A stretch of 64,000 nt of DNA from Bradyrhizobium sp. AUGA SZCCT0158. GTDB taxonomy: Bacteria; Pseudomonadota; Alphaproteobacteria; Rhizobiales; Xanthobacteraceae. Below are positions 1 through 8,838 of the stretch, piece after piece; within the stretch, counting starts at the first letter, position 1, and each line of letters starts with the position of its first letter. The notes beneath the pieces are model-generated. The model searched no databases. It worked only from the letters and a program-made list of their open reading frames with translations, and was not told the DNA's origin. The translations under genes and the position numbers were made by a program. The stretch is taken from contig NZ_JAFCME010000010.1 of the NCBI RefSeq assembly GCF_018130065.1, positions 124,001-188,000 on the forward strand, written 5' to 3'.

Positions 1-936
1 CCGAAGAAGCTGAACGGCATATCCGATATTGCCAGCGATGCGCTCGAAGACTGGCATCTCGAGCCCATCCGTCCCGACTGGGCCGGCGGTCTGCGCGAAA
101 ACTGGCGGCCCGGCGAAGCTGCGGCGCAGGCGCGGCTCAAGGCGTTCCTCGCCGGTGGTATCGCCGGCTATTCCGGTGACCGCGACCGCCCTGACCGCGA
201 GGGCACTTCGCTTCTGTCGCCGCATCTGCGCTTCGGCGAGATCAGCCCGCGTCAGGTCTGGCACGCCGCAAAATTCGCCGCCGCTGAGCACCCTCGCCTG
301 TCATCCGATATCGATAAATTCCTCACCGAACTCGGCTGGCGCGAATTCTGCCGTCATCTGCTCTACGACGTGCCGGATCTCGCAACGCGCAATCTGCAGG
401 CATCGTTCGACGCGTTTCCCTGGAAGCACGACACCAAGGCATTGCGCGCCTGGCAGCGCGGCCTGACCGGCTACCCCATCGTCGACGCCGGCATGCGCGA
501 ACTCTGGCACACCGGCGTGATGCACAACCGGGTGCGGATGGTGGTGGCCTCGTTCCTCGTCAAGCATCTCCTGATCGACTGGCGCGAGGGCGAGCAATGG
601 TTCTGGGATACGCTCGTCGATGCCGATGCCGGCAGCAACCCGGCCAACTGGCAGTGGGTCGCCGGTTGCGGCGCCGATGCCGCACCCTACTTCCGGGTAT
701 TCAATCCGATCCTGCAAGGCGAGAAGTTCGATCCCGACGGCGTCTATGTCAGGCGCTGGGTGCCGGAGCTGAAGCAACTGCCCGACAAAGTGATCCATCA
801 ACCCTGGACCGCGACACCGCTTGAACTGGCAAGCGCCGGCATCGAACTCGGCAAAACCTATCCGCGGCCGATCATCGATCACAAGGCTGGTCGCGAACGC
901 GCGCTCGCGGCCTATGCGAGCATTCGCAATGCCTGA
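1..936 (+). CDS. phrB: Deoxyribodipyrimidine photolyase (C-terminal part)
   Basis: The reading frame is open from base 1, so the N-terminal antenna domain lies outside the window. The visible 311 residues are the alpha-helical FAD-binding domain of the cryptochrome/photolyase family. Recognisable stretches include LSPHLRFGEISPRQVW, the GWREFCRHLLYD segment, MHNRVRMVVASFLVKHLL, and the DADAGSNPANWQWVAGCGAD motif that contacts FAD and the DNA lesion. The expected role is light-driven repair of cyclobutane pyrimidine dimers. The gene converges on a transporter gene with only six bases between the stops. The family call is secure; the exact lesion class (CPD rather than 6-4) is inferred from the class I-like motifs. 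Confidence 0.93.
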   Translation, partial: PKKLNGISDIASDALEDWHLEPIRPDWAGGLRENWRPGEAAAQARLKAFLAGGIAGYSGDRDRPDREGTSLLSPHLRFGEISPRQVWHAAKFAAAEHPRLSSDIDKFLTELGWREFCRHLLYDVPDLATRNLQASFDAFPWKHDTKALRAWQRGLTGYPIVDAGMRELWHTGVMHNRVRMVVASFLVKHLLIDWREGEQWFWDTLVDADAGSNPANWQWVAGCGADAAPYFRVFNPILQGEKFDPDGVYVRRWVPELKQLPDKVIHQPWTATPLELASAGIELGKTYPRPIIDHKAGRERALAAYASIRNA

Positions 937-942
937 ACATCC

Positions 943-1818
943 TCACGCGGCGCGCCGGTTGACCAGCAACACGGCGGCGGCGCACGCGATCATCCCTACG
1001 ATGGCGATTGCATCGAGACGTTCGCCGAACAGCACATAGGCCATCAGCGCCGTCACCGCCGGCACCAGATAGAACAGGCTCGCCACCGACGTCGCGGCTG
1101 AGCGACGGATCAGCCAGTACAACAACCCGATCGATCCGATCGACAGCACAACGACCAGCCAGCTCAGCGCGAGCGTGAACTCCGTGGTCCAATGCACCAC
1201 GTTGTTCTCGAACAGCCATGCCCCGATTCCAAAGAAGATCGTCACCGCGACGTATTGCACGAGATTGCCCGCGCGCCAGTCGATCGCGTTGCAATAGCGC
1301 CGCTGGTACAGCGTGCCGAGCGTGATGCTGATCAGCGACACGCCGGAAGCGAGCCAGCCCCAGCCCGCGTCGCCGCTCATCGGCCGGTTGTGCAGGATCA
1401 GCACCACGCCCGCCAAGCCGAGCAAAAGTCCGGCCCATTGAATGGCCGTGACGCGCTCGCCGAGCCAGCGGTTGGCGATGGTCGAGGTCAGGATCGGCTG
1501 CAGGCCGGGGATCAGCGCGGACAGTCCTGCGGGAATCGAATGCGCAATCGCAATCGCGGTGCCGCCGAGATAGAACCCGTGCACCAGAATGCCGGCGACG
1601 GCGCTGTGGAAGATGCCGATCCGATCCGGCCAGCGGGGCCGCGCGATCGCGACGATGCCAGCCATCAAGACCACCACCAGCGCCATCCGGATCGCAAGAT
1701 AGGTCAAGGGATCGGCGTTATTGACGACGTATTTGGTGGCGATGAAGCCGGTGCTCCACAGCACGACGAAAATCGCCGGCGCCGCCCGCGCGGCAATATC
1801 TTCATGGTCACGGTTCAT
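943..1818 (-). CDS. DMT superfamily (EamA) inner-membrane transporter
   Basis: The 291-residue protein is almost entirely hydrophobic, with about ten predicted membrane helices arranged as two EamA repeats, the usual size for drug/metabolite transporters. Typical features are the FVVLWSTGFIATKY opening helix, the GLSALIPGLQPILTS loop with its conserved Pro-Gly, and the LFYLVPAVTALMAYVLFGE segment in the second half. The start codon ATG at 1818 precedes a soluble leader of about 14 residues. Substrate cannot be read from the sequence; relatives export amino acids, metabolites or drugs. It stands alone on the minus strand. Confidence 0.88.
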   Translation of the reverse strand: MNRDHEDIAARAAPAIFVVLWSTGFIATKYVVNNADPLTYLAIRMALVVVLMAGIVAIARPRWPDRIGIFHSAVAGILVHGFYLGGTAIAIAHSIPAGLSALIPGLQPILTSTIANRWLGERVTAIQWAGLLLGLAGVVLILHNRPMSGDAGWGWLASGVSLISITLGTLYQRRYCNAIDWRAGNLVQYVAVTIFFGIGAWLFENNVVHWTTEFTLALSWLVVVLSIGSIGLLYWLIRRSAATSVASLFYLVPAVTALMAYVLFGERLDAIAIVGMIACAAAVLLVNRRAA

Positions 1819-2092
1819 TTGCGAACGCGTAGTGCCCGATCACATGCAATGCGGCAAGGACTGATCGCGCGGGTCGATCGCGCGCCATGTCGTGACAACA
1901 TCGCAAGATCCTGAACGCACTCAAGGCCAGGGCCTGATGCCCGACGGTACCTTGCGTTTCTCGCTCGGCACAAACCCATTGACCACTACATGAGCCACTC
2001 GACATCCGCGAAAAGGCGCGGGAAATCGATCCGAGGCTTCGTGACGTTCTAAGGAGAACTGACGGCGCGCGGCCGGCGCGGTTGCGCCCGGC

Positions 2093-2539
2093 TCAAAACG
2101 CTTCCGGACAGGGATCGACGATCTTCCAGAGCTCGCCACCGTTCTTGATCTTCTTCATCTCGGTGGTGAGCCCGCCATTGCGGCGGATCCAGTCTTTCAC
2201 GGTATCCGGATAATAGGACATCAGATCCGACGTTCCGTCAGAGCTCGTGACCTTGATGCCGAAGGTGAAGGCCTTGTCGTAATAGGCCTGATGGAAGCCG
2301 AGGCTCGCCTTGGGCGTCACGCAAATCTTGTTCATCGGCACGATGCCGAACACCAGTGTGCAGGCCGAGTTGCAGATGCCGTCGATGATGACGCGTTCCT
2401 TGCGGTCGCGGATGCGCTTGTACTTAACCTTGTATTCCTCGACGTAGCCGCCATGGTCGCGCGTGATGTGCAGATCGGCCCGCGCAGGGGTCGCGACCAG
2501 AACCGAGAGAGACAGCAGGGCAAGGGACGTGATGCGCAT
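2093..2539 (-). CDS. Exported hypothetical protein with ClpP/crotonase-like GICNSACT motif
   Basis: A 148-residue protein starting with a clear Sec signal peptide (MRITSLALLSLSVLVATPARA, cleavage after about residue 21). The mature part contains GICNSACTLVFGIVP followed by LGFHQAYY, which resembles the serine-centred segment of periplasmic ClpP-like (crotonase fold) proteins of Rhizobiales. Only part of that fold is present, so enzymatic activity is uncertain. Four cysteines are visible, at the motif, in ICVTP and near the end (DPCPEAF), possibly forming disulfides in the periplasm. The intergenic stretch between its stop and the transporter start (1819-2092) shows nothing recognisable. Confidence 0.7.
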   Translation of the reverse strand: MRITSLALLSLSVLVATPARADLHITRDHGGYVEEYKVKYKRIRDRKERVIIDGICNSACTLVFGIVPMNKICVTPKASLGFHQAYYDKAFTFGIKVTSSDGTSDLMSYYPDTVKDWIRRNGGLTTEMKKIKNGGELWKIVDPCPEAF

Positions 2540-2770
2540 GGGTCGATCGGGAACCGGATAGCCTTGTCAAAGCGGAGGGTGGCCCTTGAAGCCCCGACCA
2601 CACCGCAGAACCTTGGCCGGACTGTGTTGGGATTTCGTTAAGCATCCCTTAGGGGCCAAAAATAGGCAAGCTTCCGCCAGTTTTCCGCAGCTTTTCCGGT
2701 GGTTTCGCGTAAAATGGTGCCCGGACCGGCCAAAAACGTCTAGTTTTCAGTGGGATCCCCGGAGAATCAA

Positions 2771-3028
2771 ATGCCCAAAGCCAAGTTCTTGATCGCCGCC
2801 GCCCTGTTTGCTGCCGCGGCCCTGGCGCCCAGCCTGGCGGACGCCCGCCATAACCGGCATCACCGCCATCACCATCACTGGCTGCCCTACCCGATCAGCT
2901 ACATGCACAATTACGGGCCCGGCTCCCAGCCCGGCACTTTTGCCTATTATGACGGGCCCTCGACCAACTACTGCCGCCAGGGCTCGGCCGCCTACATCGG
3001 CCAGGGCGGCCGGCACCCCTGTTACTAA
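2771..3028 (+). CDS. Small exported His-rich hypothetical protein
   Basis: An 85-residue protein. ATG at 2771 is preferred over the longer frame from 2750 because MPKAKFLIAAALFAAAALAP is a normal signal peptide beginning. Cleavage is likely after SLADA. The mature N-terminus is rich in histidine (HNRHHRHHHHW), a potential divalent metal-binding segment, followed by Tyr/Gly-rich sequence with two cysteines (TNYCRQG and RHPCY). No known family is recognised. It lies just upstream of the tRNA-Arg gene. Confidence 0.65.
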   Translation: MPKAKFLIAAALFAAAALAPSLADARHNRHHRHHHHWLPYPISYMHNYGPGSQPGTFAYYDGPSTNYCRQGSAAYIGQGGRHPCY

Positions 3029-3081
3029 ACGTTCCGCTGCTGGCCCTGCCCGGACAAGTCTGATAATCGGGCGGGCTACAG

Positions 3082-3158
3082 GCACTCGTAGCTCAGCTGG
3101 ATAGAGCATCGGATTTCGATTCCGAGGGTCGGGAGTTCGAATCTCTCCGAGTGCGCCA
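3082..3158 (+). tRNA. tRNA-Arg (anticodon UCG)
   Basis: A complete cloverleaf can be drawn. The acceptor stem GCACTCG pairs with CGAGTGC, discriminator G is followed by an encoded CCA (3156-3158), and the D-arm is GCTC/GAGC. The anticodon stem TCGGA/TCCGA encloses loop TTTCGAT with anticodon TCG, reading CGA arginine codons. The T-arm has GTTCGAATC. Length is 77 nt. Confidence 0.97.
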
Positions 3159-3207
3159 TTTCCGCGCATGACCGAACCGGCAAACCAAGCATTCGAGAGC
3201 GATTGAC

Positions 3208-3606
3208 ATGAGAAAGATGATCCTGGCGCTGGCGATCATGTATCCGGCCGCAGCGTTTGCTCAGGGAACGGCTACGCCCGCCCCAACCAACCCGGCCCCT
3301 CCTCCGACCGTTGGCGGCAAACCGCTGGTGCAGGTCGGGTCGAAAAAGCCTTCTGGCGAGAAGAAGTCGGCCAAGGCGGCGCCCGCCAAGCCCCTGTCTC
3401 CCGCCCAGAAACTGCAGGCGTGTCAGGACATCGACGACGGAACCAAGGAACGCCTGACCTGCTATGACGGCGTCTATGCGCCGCAGCCGAAACCGAAGCC
3501 GGCGGCCGCCAAGACTGTCAGTGAATGCCGGTTCGTGAAGGAAGAAGACGAGCGGCTGACCTGCTTCAACAAATTTGTCGACAAGCTTCCGCAGTTGCCC
3601 CGGTAA
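3208..3606 (+). CDS. Exported hypothetical protein, Pro/Lys-rich with Cys pairs
   Basis: A 132-residue protein with a signal peptide (MRKMILALAIMYPAAAFAQG). A Pro/Ala/Lys-rich linker occupies about residues 22-70. Two short related modules follow: LQACQDIDDGTKERLTCYD and VSECRFVKEEDERLTCFN, each with two Cys and an ERLTC(Y/F)(D/N) ending. This looks like an internal repeat of a small disulfide module in the periplasm. No enzyme signature is visible. The gene starts about 50 bases after tRNA-Arg. Confidence 0.7.
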   Translation: MRKMILALAIMYPAAAFAQGTATPAPTNPAPPPTVGGKPLVQVGSKKPSGEKKSAKAAPAKPLSPAQKLQACQDIDDGTKERLTCYDGVYAPQPKPKPAAAKTVSECRFVKEEDERLTCFNKFVDKLPQLPR

Positions 3607-3657
3607 CCGTCAAACCGGTTGTCCTCAGGGCGGCCGATCTCACAAGCGGATAGATGC

Positions 3658-4092
3658 TTACCAGGTGTTACTCCCGAAGAAGCCAAAGCCAAAGTGCTGC
3701 TGCTGGGCAAAGCGCATCGTCGGCTGCTGAACCGGGCGAACCTTGGCGATCTTGCGCTTGCGCGGAGCCTGCGGCTCAACCTTCTTGGCTTCAGCCGGTA
3801 CGAACTGGGCAAAAGTGTCACGCACCCGAGCCTGGGCGTTGAGGTCGGCAATCGGCGCCGGAGCCGCCGCCACCTGGGTGGTCACAGCCGGCGGAACAAT
3901 GGTGGGAAGGCTCATGTCGTAAACCACGCGTTCCGGCGGTTTCTGGTCGGAACGGATCCGCACGACGGTCTTGTCGATCGAGCCTGTCGAATTGCTGGCC
4001 ACGGCGACCTGTTGCGGGGCAAAGGCATCGAGCGCGAACAACAGCGCGAGCAAAGCCGCGCCGACAAACAGGAAATAGCGCGCTACGGGCAT
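3658..4092 (-). CDS. Hypothetical membrane-anchored or exported protein
   Basis: The frame is open from 4167, but ATG at 4092 is chosen because MPVARYFLFVGAALLALLFALDAFA is a typical N-terminal membrane or signal segment. The remaining 120 residues are soluble, with an Ala/Pro-rich middle and a basic patch PRKRKIAKVRP. The C-terminal FAQQQHFGFGFFGSNTW is rich in Phe and Gly. No known domain is recognised. Expected location is the periplasm, anchored to the inner membrane. Confidence 0.62.
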   Translation of the reverse strand: MPVARYFLFVGAALLALLFALDAFAPQQVAVASNSTGSIDKTVVRIRSDQKPPERVVYDMSLPTIVPPAVTTQVAAAPAPIADLNAQARVRDTFAQFVPAEAKKVEPQAPRKRKIAKVRPVQQPTMRFAQQQHFGFGFFGSNTW

Positions 4093-4224
4093 TGACGTCG
4101 CTCCCCCCGCGCCGTTCGCGCGGTACATTCGGCTAACTGGAGATATGATGATTAGTTCCTGGGGCATCCCCCAGGTTCAACGGCGGCGATCACATTTTCG
4201 GGTTCGCAGCGCTGGGTCGCAGGG

Positions 4225-4794
4225 CTAAGTTCGGCTTGCCGTTACCAGCGAACATTTCGCCTTGTTTGCGTTAACGTTGACGAAGCCGACCAGCACGCCC
4301 GAATAGACCTTCCGGCTCCTGGTGTTCACGGTGTCGGGGATCACTCGCCGGCGGTCGGTCAAATGGCTGCCGTCGCGGCGGGTAAAGGCGCAGGCAATCT
4401 CGATATCCTTCACCGGATACTCATTGGCGTTGCGCAGCGTGAAGGTCACGAGCGCCTTCGAGCCCAGCCCACCCCTTCGCCACGATTGCGAGGAAATCCG
4501 CAAACCCTCGATCGGCGACCTCGCTTCCGGCGCGAGCGACAACGGTGCGGTCACCGCGGCGGGCGTCGAGGCTTGGTCCGGATTCGCCAAAGTGGTCTTA
4601 GCCGCCGCATCTTCAAGCAGCGATACATTCTGCGCGTAGATGACCGAGGAAGGTTCTGCTGCGGCGTCGCCCTCGGCGTCGCTTGGTCCGGGAAGCATCA
4701 TCCATATCGTGCATCCCGCGATGGCGATGGCCGGCAACGCGAGCAGTCGCGCTTGCGGGGCTCCGAACGACCGTCCAGCGATCATCATGGCCAT
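4225..4794 (-). CDS. Hypothetical membrane-anchored protein
   Basis: About 189 residues with a single N-terminal hydrophobic segment (ARLLALPAIAIAGCTIWMML) and a periplasmic remainder. The C-terminal half resembles a small immunoglobulin-like or FxLYD-type beta domain (LVTFTLRNANEYPVKDIEIACAF, then the serine/arginine-rich end). Several starts are possible: ATG at 4818, 4794 or 4788. The purine-rich GGTGAGGG sequence on the minus strand fits 4794 or 4788. A terminator-like hairpin lies about 40 bases upstream, see the entry at 4833. Confidence 0.62.
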   Translation of the reverse strand: MAMMIAGRSFGAPQARLLALPAIAIAGCTIWMMLPGPSDAEGDAAAEPSSVIYAQNVSLLEDAAAKTTLANPDQASTPAAVTAPLSLAPEARSPIEGLRISSQSWRRGGLGSKALVTFTLRNANEYPVKDIEIACAFTRRDGSHLTDRRRVIPDTVNTRSRKVYSGVLVGFVNVNANKAKCSLVTASRT

Positions 4795-4832
4795 GCCCTC
4801 ACCCGGCGGCGATATCACCGCACCCGCGCATG

Positions 4833-4866
4833 AAAAAGGCCCTACGGGCGTTACGCCGTACGGCCT
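4833..4866 (-). terminator. Rho-independent terminator-like hairpin upstream of the 4225-4794 gene
   Basis: On the minus strand, GGCCGTACGGCG and CGCCCGTAGGGCC form an imperfect GC-rich stem around a TAA loop, immediately followed by TTTTT. No minus-strand protein gene lies upstream, so this either ends a short RNA or attenuates the gene that starts about 40 bases further on. A competing pairing exists: CCGTAC at 4884-4889 (minus strand) can pair with the GTACGG in the hairpin's 5' arm. Confidence 0.55.
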
Positions 4867-5058
4867 CTCACACGACTGCCGCTGTACGGTTCCGCCGCTA
4901 GCTCAATAATCACGCACGGTCAGAATGGTTGCACGCGAGCTCGACAATTTTGCGGCCGCCGAGGCGCACCGCAGGGGATGGAATTGCGGACCACCGGCCG
5001 CTAGATTGGCGGCGCGGCAACAATCACCGCGACGGGCACGAGGCTTGGGGAGACGAAT

Positions 5059-5442
5059 ATGCCGACAGTAACTTGGGACCATGTCCACCTGCGCAGTCCC
5101 GATCCGGAAGCGACCGCGGCCTGGCTTGCCGATATTCTGGGCGGCGAGATCGTCCGCGGCCCAGGCCGAATCGACGTCAAGCTCGGTGGCGCCAATGTGT
5201 TCATCGCCCCTGTTGCGGCCGGTGACGGCGTCAACACGCCGCCGGTGACGCCCTATCAGGGCCTCGATCATTTCGGACTGACGGTAAAGGACATCGACGC
5301 CGTCGCCGCCGAGATCAAGGCCAAAGGCGTCGAGTTCACCAAGCCACCGACAACGATCCGGCCCGGCGTACGCATCTGCTTCATCCGCGGACCGCAGGGC
5401 ATTTCCATCGAGCTCCTGGAGCGCGACCAGAAATACGCGTGA
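5059..5442 (+). CDS. VOC superfamily (glyoxalase/bleomycin resistance-like) protein
   Basis: A 127-residue single-domain protein with the paired beta-alpha-beta-beta-beta modules of the vicinal oxygen chelate fold. The first module begins WDHVHLRSPDPEATAAWLADILGG and the second GLDHFGLTVKDIDAVAAEIKAKG, ending GPQGISIELLER. His residues at the two strand starts and the Glu in SIELLE occupy positions that usually bind the divalent metal. The substrate is not predictable. The start ATG at 5059 has GGGGAGA about seven bases upstream. Confidence 0.88.
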   Translation: MPTVTWDHVHLRSPDPEATAAWLADILGGEIVRGPGRIDVKLGGANVFIAPVAAGDGVNTPPVTPYQGLDHFGLTVKDIDAVAAEIKAKGVEFTKPPTTIRPGVRICFIRGPQGISIELLERDQKYA

Positions 5443-5552
5443 TCCACCGCGCTGCGCGCGCATACAAACGGCCTAGCACGTTGACGCTGCGGGTGCCGCT
5501 TTGGCATAAAAGCTGACCGGGTTCCGTGGGCGCGGAGGCCGATTGGGACGTC

Positions 5553-5900
5553 ATGAAGAACGGTCTGTATTCGATCCACGTCAGCCTGCTGGACGGGCGG
5601 TCCGGCAAGGGCAGCGGTGTGATTCTGTTCCGGGATGGCCAAATCCTCGGCGGCGATGCCTATCTGTTTTACACCGGCAGCTACACCGTGAAGGGTGATA
5701 CCTTCAAGGGCGAGGTGCTAGTGCAGCGTCACACATCGAGCCCCGATGCCAATCCGCTGTTCGGCGGGCCGGCCCCCGTCGGCATCGGCGTATCCGGCAC
5801 GTTCACCGATACGCGGGGAACCATGAACGGGACGGCGCTGGTCGGCAAAGCCAGCCAGATTTTCGGCGCCACGCTGCGCAAGCTGGCCGATACGAACTAG
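5553..5900 (+). CDS. GrlR-like small beta-barrel protein
   Basis: About 115 residues. ATG at 5553 (MKNGLYSIHVSLLDGRSGKG) is chosen over an upstream GTG at 5526 because the family begins with this short MK-G-Y strand. The order of strands and the turns GVILFRDGQILGGDAYLFYTGSY and VSGTFTDTRGTMNGTALVG match GrlR-type proteins. In enteropathogens GrlR binds the activator GrlA of a type III secretion system. No GrlA or secretion system is nearby here, so the local role is unknown. Confidence 0.75.
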   Translation: MKNGLYSIHVSLLDGRSGKGSGVILFRDGQILGGDAYLFYTGSYTVKGDTFKGEVLVQRHTSSPDANPLFGGPAPVGIGVSGTFTDTRGTMNGTALVGKASQIFGATLRKLADTN

Positions 5901-5909
5901 CGCGCCGGT

Positions 5910-8591
5910 CTACTCTGCCGCCATTTCAAGCGGCGCGATGCGCGGCAGGATCATCTGGATCCGCGTGCCGCCGCCCGGCTCCGAATCAAGGTCGAGCCGC
6001 CCGCCTAACCGGTTGGTCACGATGCTGTAGACGATGTGCAGGCCAAGCCCGGTGCCGCCCTGGTCGCGCCGTGTCGTGAAGAACGGATCGAACGCGCGGC
6101 GACGAACGTCGAGGGTCATGCCGCATCCATTGTCGGAAAACAGAACCTCGACATTGTCCTTGCCGGACTCGCGCACCTGGATATCGACCGTGCCCGGCTT
6201 GCCGTCCGGGAACGCGTGGGCCACCGAATTGAGAAACAGGTTGGTCAGCACCTGTCCGTAGGGCCCGGGATAGCTGTTCATCGTCAGGTTGGGCTGGCAA
6301 TCGACATTGAGCGTCAGATTGTGTTTGCGAAGGCCCGGCCGCAAGCTCATCACCACCTGCTCGGTGAGATCGCCAAGGTCGAAGCTGCGCTGGTCGGAAT
6401 AGTTGCGGTCGGCGGCGACCTGCTTGAACGACTGGATCAGTTCGGCGGCGCGATTGAGATTGGCGACGAGCTGCGATGACGCGTCGCGACTGGTTTCGAG
6501 AAAATCGGTCAAACTGGACCGCCGCAGTTCGCCACGCGCCACTTCGGCGGTGAAATTCGCCGCCTTGCGCTCCAGCGCGGAGGCGACCGTGAGACTGATG
6601 CCGACGGGATTGTTGACCTCGTGCGCGACGCCCGCCACCAGCCGCCCGAGGGCTGCGAGCTTTTCGGCTTCAATCAGCGAATTCTGCGTTTCCCGCAAAT
6701 TTCGCAGCGCTCCTTCCGCGGCGTCCTTGGCCTTGCGCATCTCGAGTTCGACGCGCTTGCGCTCGCCGATGTCGAGCGCGACCGTGACGATGTTCTCGAT
6801 CTCGCCCGAGGCGTCCAGTAGCGGCAGCTTGTTGACCAGCCATTGCCGCATATTGCCGGTAGAATCCTTGTACTCTTCCTCATAGAAGCCGAGTTCGCTG
6901 CCGCCGGCCAGCACCCGCTTGTCCGGCTCATCGGTCTTCGCCGCGCCATAGCGCGACATCAGGTCGGCCGTGGTGCGACCGATGGCTTCCCCGGGTTCGA
7001 TGCCAAAAATACCGGCCATGTAGCGGTTCATCAGGAGATAGCGGAGCTGCCTGTCCTTGACGTTGATCACCGCGGGCACGGTATCGATCACCTGCTGCAG
7101 CAAACGGCGACCTTCGGCGATCGCATCCTCGGCCCGTTTCTGGTCGGTGATGTCGCGGACCGTTCCCTCGTAACGGATCAGTTCGCCATCCTCGTTGCGC
7201 ACGGCGCTGGCGCTGTCAGAGAGCCAGAGCACCGTCCCGTCGCGCGCGCGAACCTGGTATTCGTACTCGCGTACCATGCCGTCGCGCTCCATCAGCCGCT
7301 CATATTCCACGCGCGCCTGCGGATCGACATAGACGGATTCGGAGACGTCGCCGAGACCGTTGATCAGATCCTGCGGCGTGGCGTAACCCATCATCCGCGC
7401 CAGCGCCGGGTTGGCATTCAGCAGCGCGCCTCCGGGCGTGGTGACGTAGATTCCGTCCACCGACGCCTCGAACAGTTTTCGATAGCTTTCCTCGGCGAGA
7501 CGCTGTTCGGCCAGCGCACGTACCGCCGCCTCGCGCGCCGCATCGGCATCGACCAGCGTCTGGCGGAACACTTCGGCGGCTCGCGCGATGTCGCCGATTT
7601 CGTTGTCGACATCGGTCTGCGGGATCGAGGTGTTCTTTTCGCCGCCGGCCACCTTGCGGATCGAGGTCGCGATGGTTGCGAGCGGGCGCACGGTGCGCCT
7701 GACCACCAGCAGCGAGGCGAACAGCCCGATCAGGACGCCGGCGGTGCCGAGCACGATGCTCTGCCATTTGGCCTCCGTCAGCGTCCGGGCGAAATCGCGG
7801 GACAGTACATGGCCGCGACGCGCGCTGACCTCACGCAACAATTCGGTGACGCGCTGGATCAGGCGGCCCTCCGCGCCCAGCACTTCCTTGTCGATGTCGG
7901 AAATCTGCCGCTCGCGGGTCGAAATGTTGATAATCGCCAGGGCATAATCATCGACGGCCGCGCGAAGCTTTGGCTCCGCCATCGTCATCGAGCGCATGCT
8001 TTGCGCCGCCAGTTCAGCCGCGGAGGGATTTCGCGCCAGCAAAGCCGAGGCAATCTGGCTTTGGGTCTGAAACAGCGCCGACGCCATCAGTGGATCGGGG
8101 GTGTCGGCGATCGCGGCATCGAATTTCTCGCGCAGCGGCGGTAGCCCGACGATCAGCTCCGCGCGGCGGTTGATCAGCGCGGAAATACGCTCGATGCCGC
8201 TGCGGTAGGTCGACAGGCGCTCGGTGACGCCATCGATCATGTCCTGCTGTTCGGGAGCAAGCTCCAGCCGGGTTTTCTTCAGGACCTCGCTGAGCGAGGT
8301 CGCCGCCTCGCCGACCTGGACCGATTGGGTGCCGGGGTCGGTGACGAAATCCCTTGCCGCCAGCCGCAGCTCGTTCATGCGCCGGTCGATATCCTGGGCG
8401 AGGTCGCCGACGCTTTCCAGCCGCTGCAGCTCGGCGAAGGTCGCATCGATGTGGCGGATGGCGATGACGCTGGCGGTGGAGGTGATGATGATCACCGCCA
8501 GCACCAGCATGAAACTGCCGAATGTCAGCTGGCCGATCGACAACGAAAACGATCGCGTCATTGGCGAATTCGGCGGCAATTCAGAGGTCAT
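5910..8591 (-). CDS. Membrane PAS sensor histidine kinase
   Basis: An 893-residue membrane kinase. The first membrane helix is at about residues 20-45, followed by a long helical periplasmic sensor region to about 275 and a second helix at about 277-297. A HAMP segment covers about 298-350, with PAS domains at about 365-490 and 500-612, each ending in an RDITD- or LDIGE-type PAC. The phosphoacceptor is His657 in GVAHEVNNPVG. The ATPase domain shows the N box (NLFLNSVAHAF), G1 (DNGCGM) and G2 (GGTGLGLH). There is no receiver domain and no adjacent response regulator, so it is an orphan kinase. The signal is unknown. ATG at 8561 is an alternative start. Confidence 0.93.
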   Translation of the reverse strand: MTSELPPNSPMTRSFSLSIGQLTFGSFMLVLAVIIITSTASVIAIRHIDATFAELQRLESVGDLAQDIDRRMNELRLAARDFVTDPGTQSVQVGEAATSLSEVLKKTRLELAPEQQDMIDGVTERLSTYRSGIERISALINRRAELIVGLPPLREKFDAAIADTPDPLMASALFQTQSQIASALLARNPSAAELAAQSMRSMTMAEPKLRAAVDDYALAIINISTRERQISDIDKEVLGAEGRLIQRVTELLREVSARRGHVLSRDFARTLTEAKWQSIVLGTAGVLIGLFASLLVVRRTVRPLATIATSIRKVAGGEKNTSIPQTDVDNEIGDIARAAEVFRQTLVDADAAREAAVRALAEQRLAEESYRKLFEASVDGIYVTTPGGALLNANPALARMMGYATPQDLINGLGDVSESVYVDPQARVEYERLMERDGMVREYEYQVRARDGTVLWLSDSASAVRNEDGELIRYEGTVRDITDQKRAEDAIAEGRRLLQQVIDTVPAVINVKDRQLRYLLMNRYMAGIFGIEPGEAIGRTTADLMSRYGAAKTDEPDKRVLAGGSELGFYEEEYKDSTGNMRQWLVNKLPLLDASGEIENIVTVALDIGERKRVELEMRKAKDAAEGALRNLRETQNSLIEAEKLAALGRLVAGVAHEVNNPVGISLTVASALERKAANFTAEVARGELRRSSLTDFLETSRDASSQLVANLNRAAELIQSFKQVAADRNYSDQRSFDLGDLTEQVVMSLRPGLRKHNLTLNVDCQPNLTMNSYPGPYGQVLTNLFLNSVAHAFPDGKPGTVDIQVRESGKDNVEVLFSDNGCGMTLDVRRRAFDPFFTTRRDQGGTGLGLHIVYSIVTNRLGGRLDLDSEPGGGTRIQMILPRIAPLEMAAE

Positions 8592-8838
8592 GTTATCGAG
8601 GCCAGGCTCCTATCGGCGGCAATATACGACGTTATTCGGGTCGTGGGGAACATGCTGAAATAGCTCGCGAAGCCGGCCAGACCGGCCTGGCGGTGCACCG
8701 GTCCACCCCCCTTGGTCACGCTGGCGTCACACTGCCGGTCCCGGCTGCCCCAATCCGGGATTTTGGGCGCTGCGGGGCTTTGCCGTGCGGCAAAATGGCC
8801 AGGTCTTCCCTCGGGCATCACGCCCCACCGCGCCTTGC

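Noticed and set aside
1808..2005. Short minus-strand frame in the gap between the transporter and the GICNSACT protein
   Set aside because: No signal peptide, domain or ribosome binding site; treated as noncoding.
2747..3169. Minus-strand frame reading ALGEIRTPDPRNRNPMLYPAELR
   Set aside because: It is the antisense of tRNA-Arg; this peptide is a well-known artefact of reading through tRNA genes.
6843..8144. A 433-codon plus-strand frame
   Set aside because: Antisense to the histidine kinase gene with no recognisable protein features.
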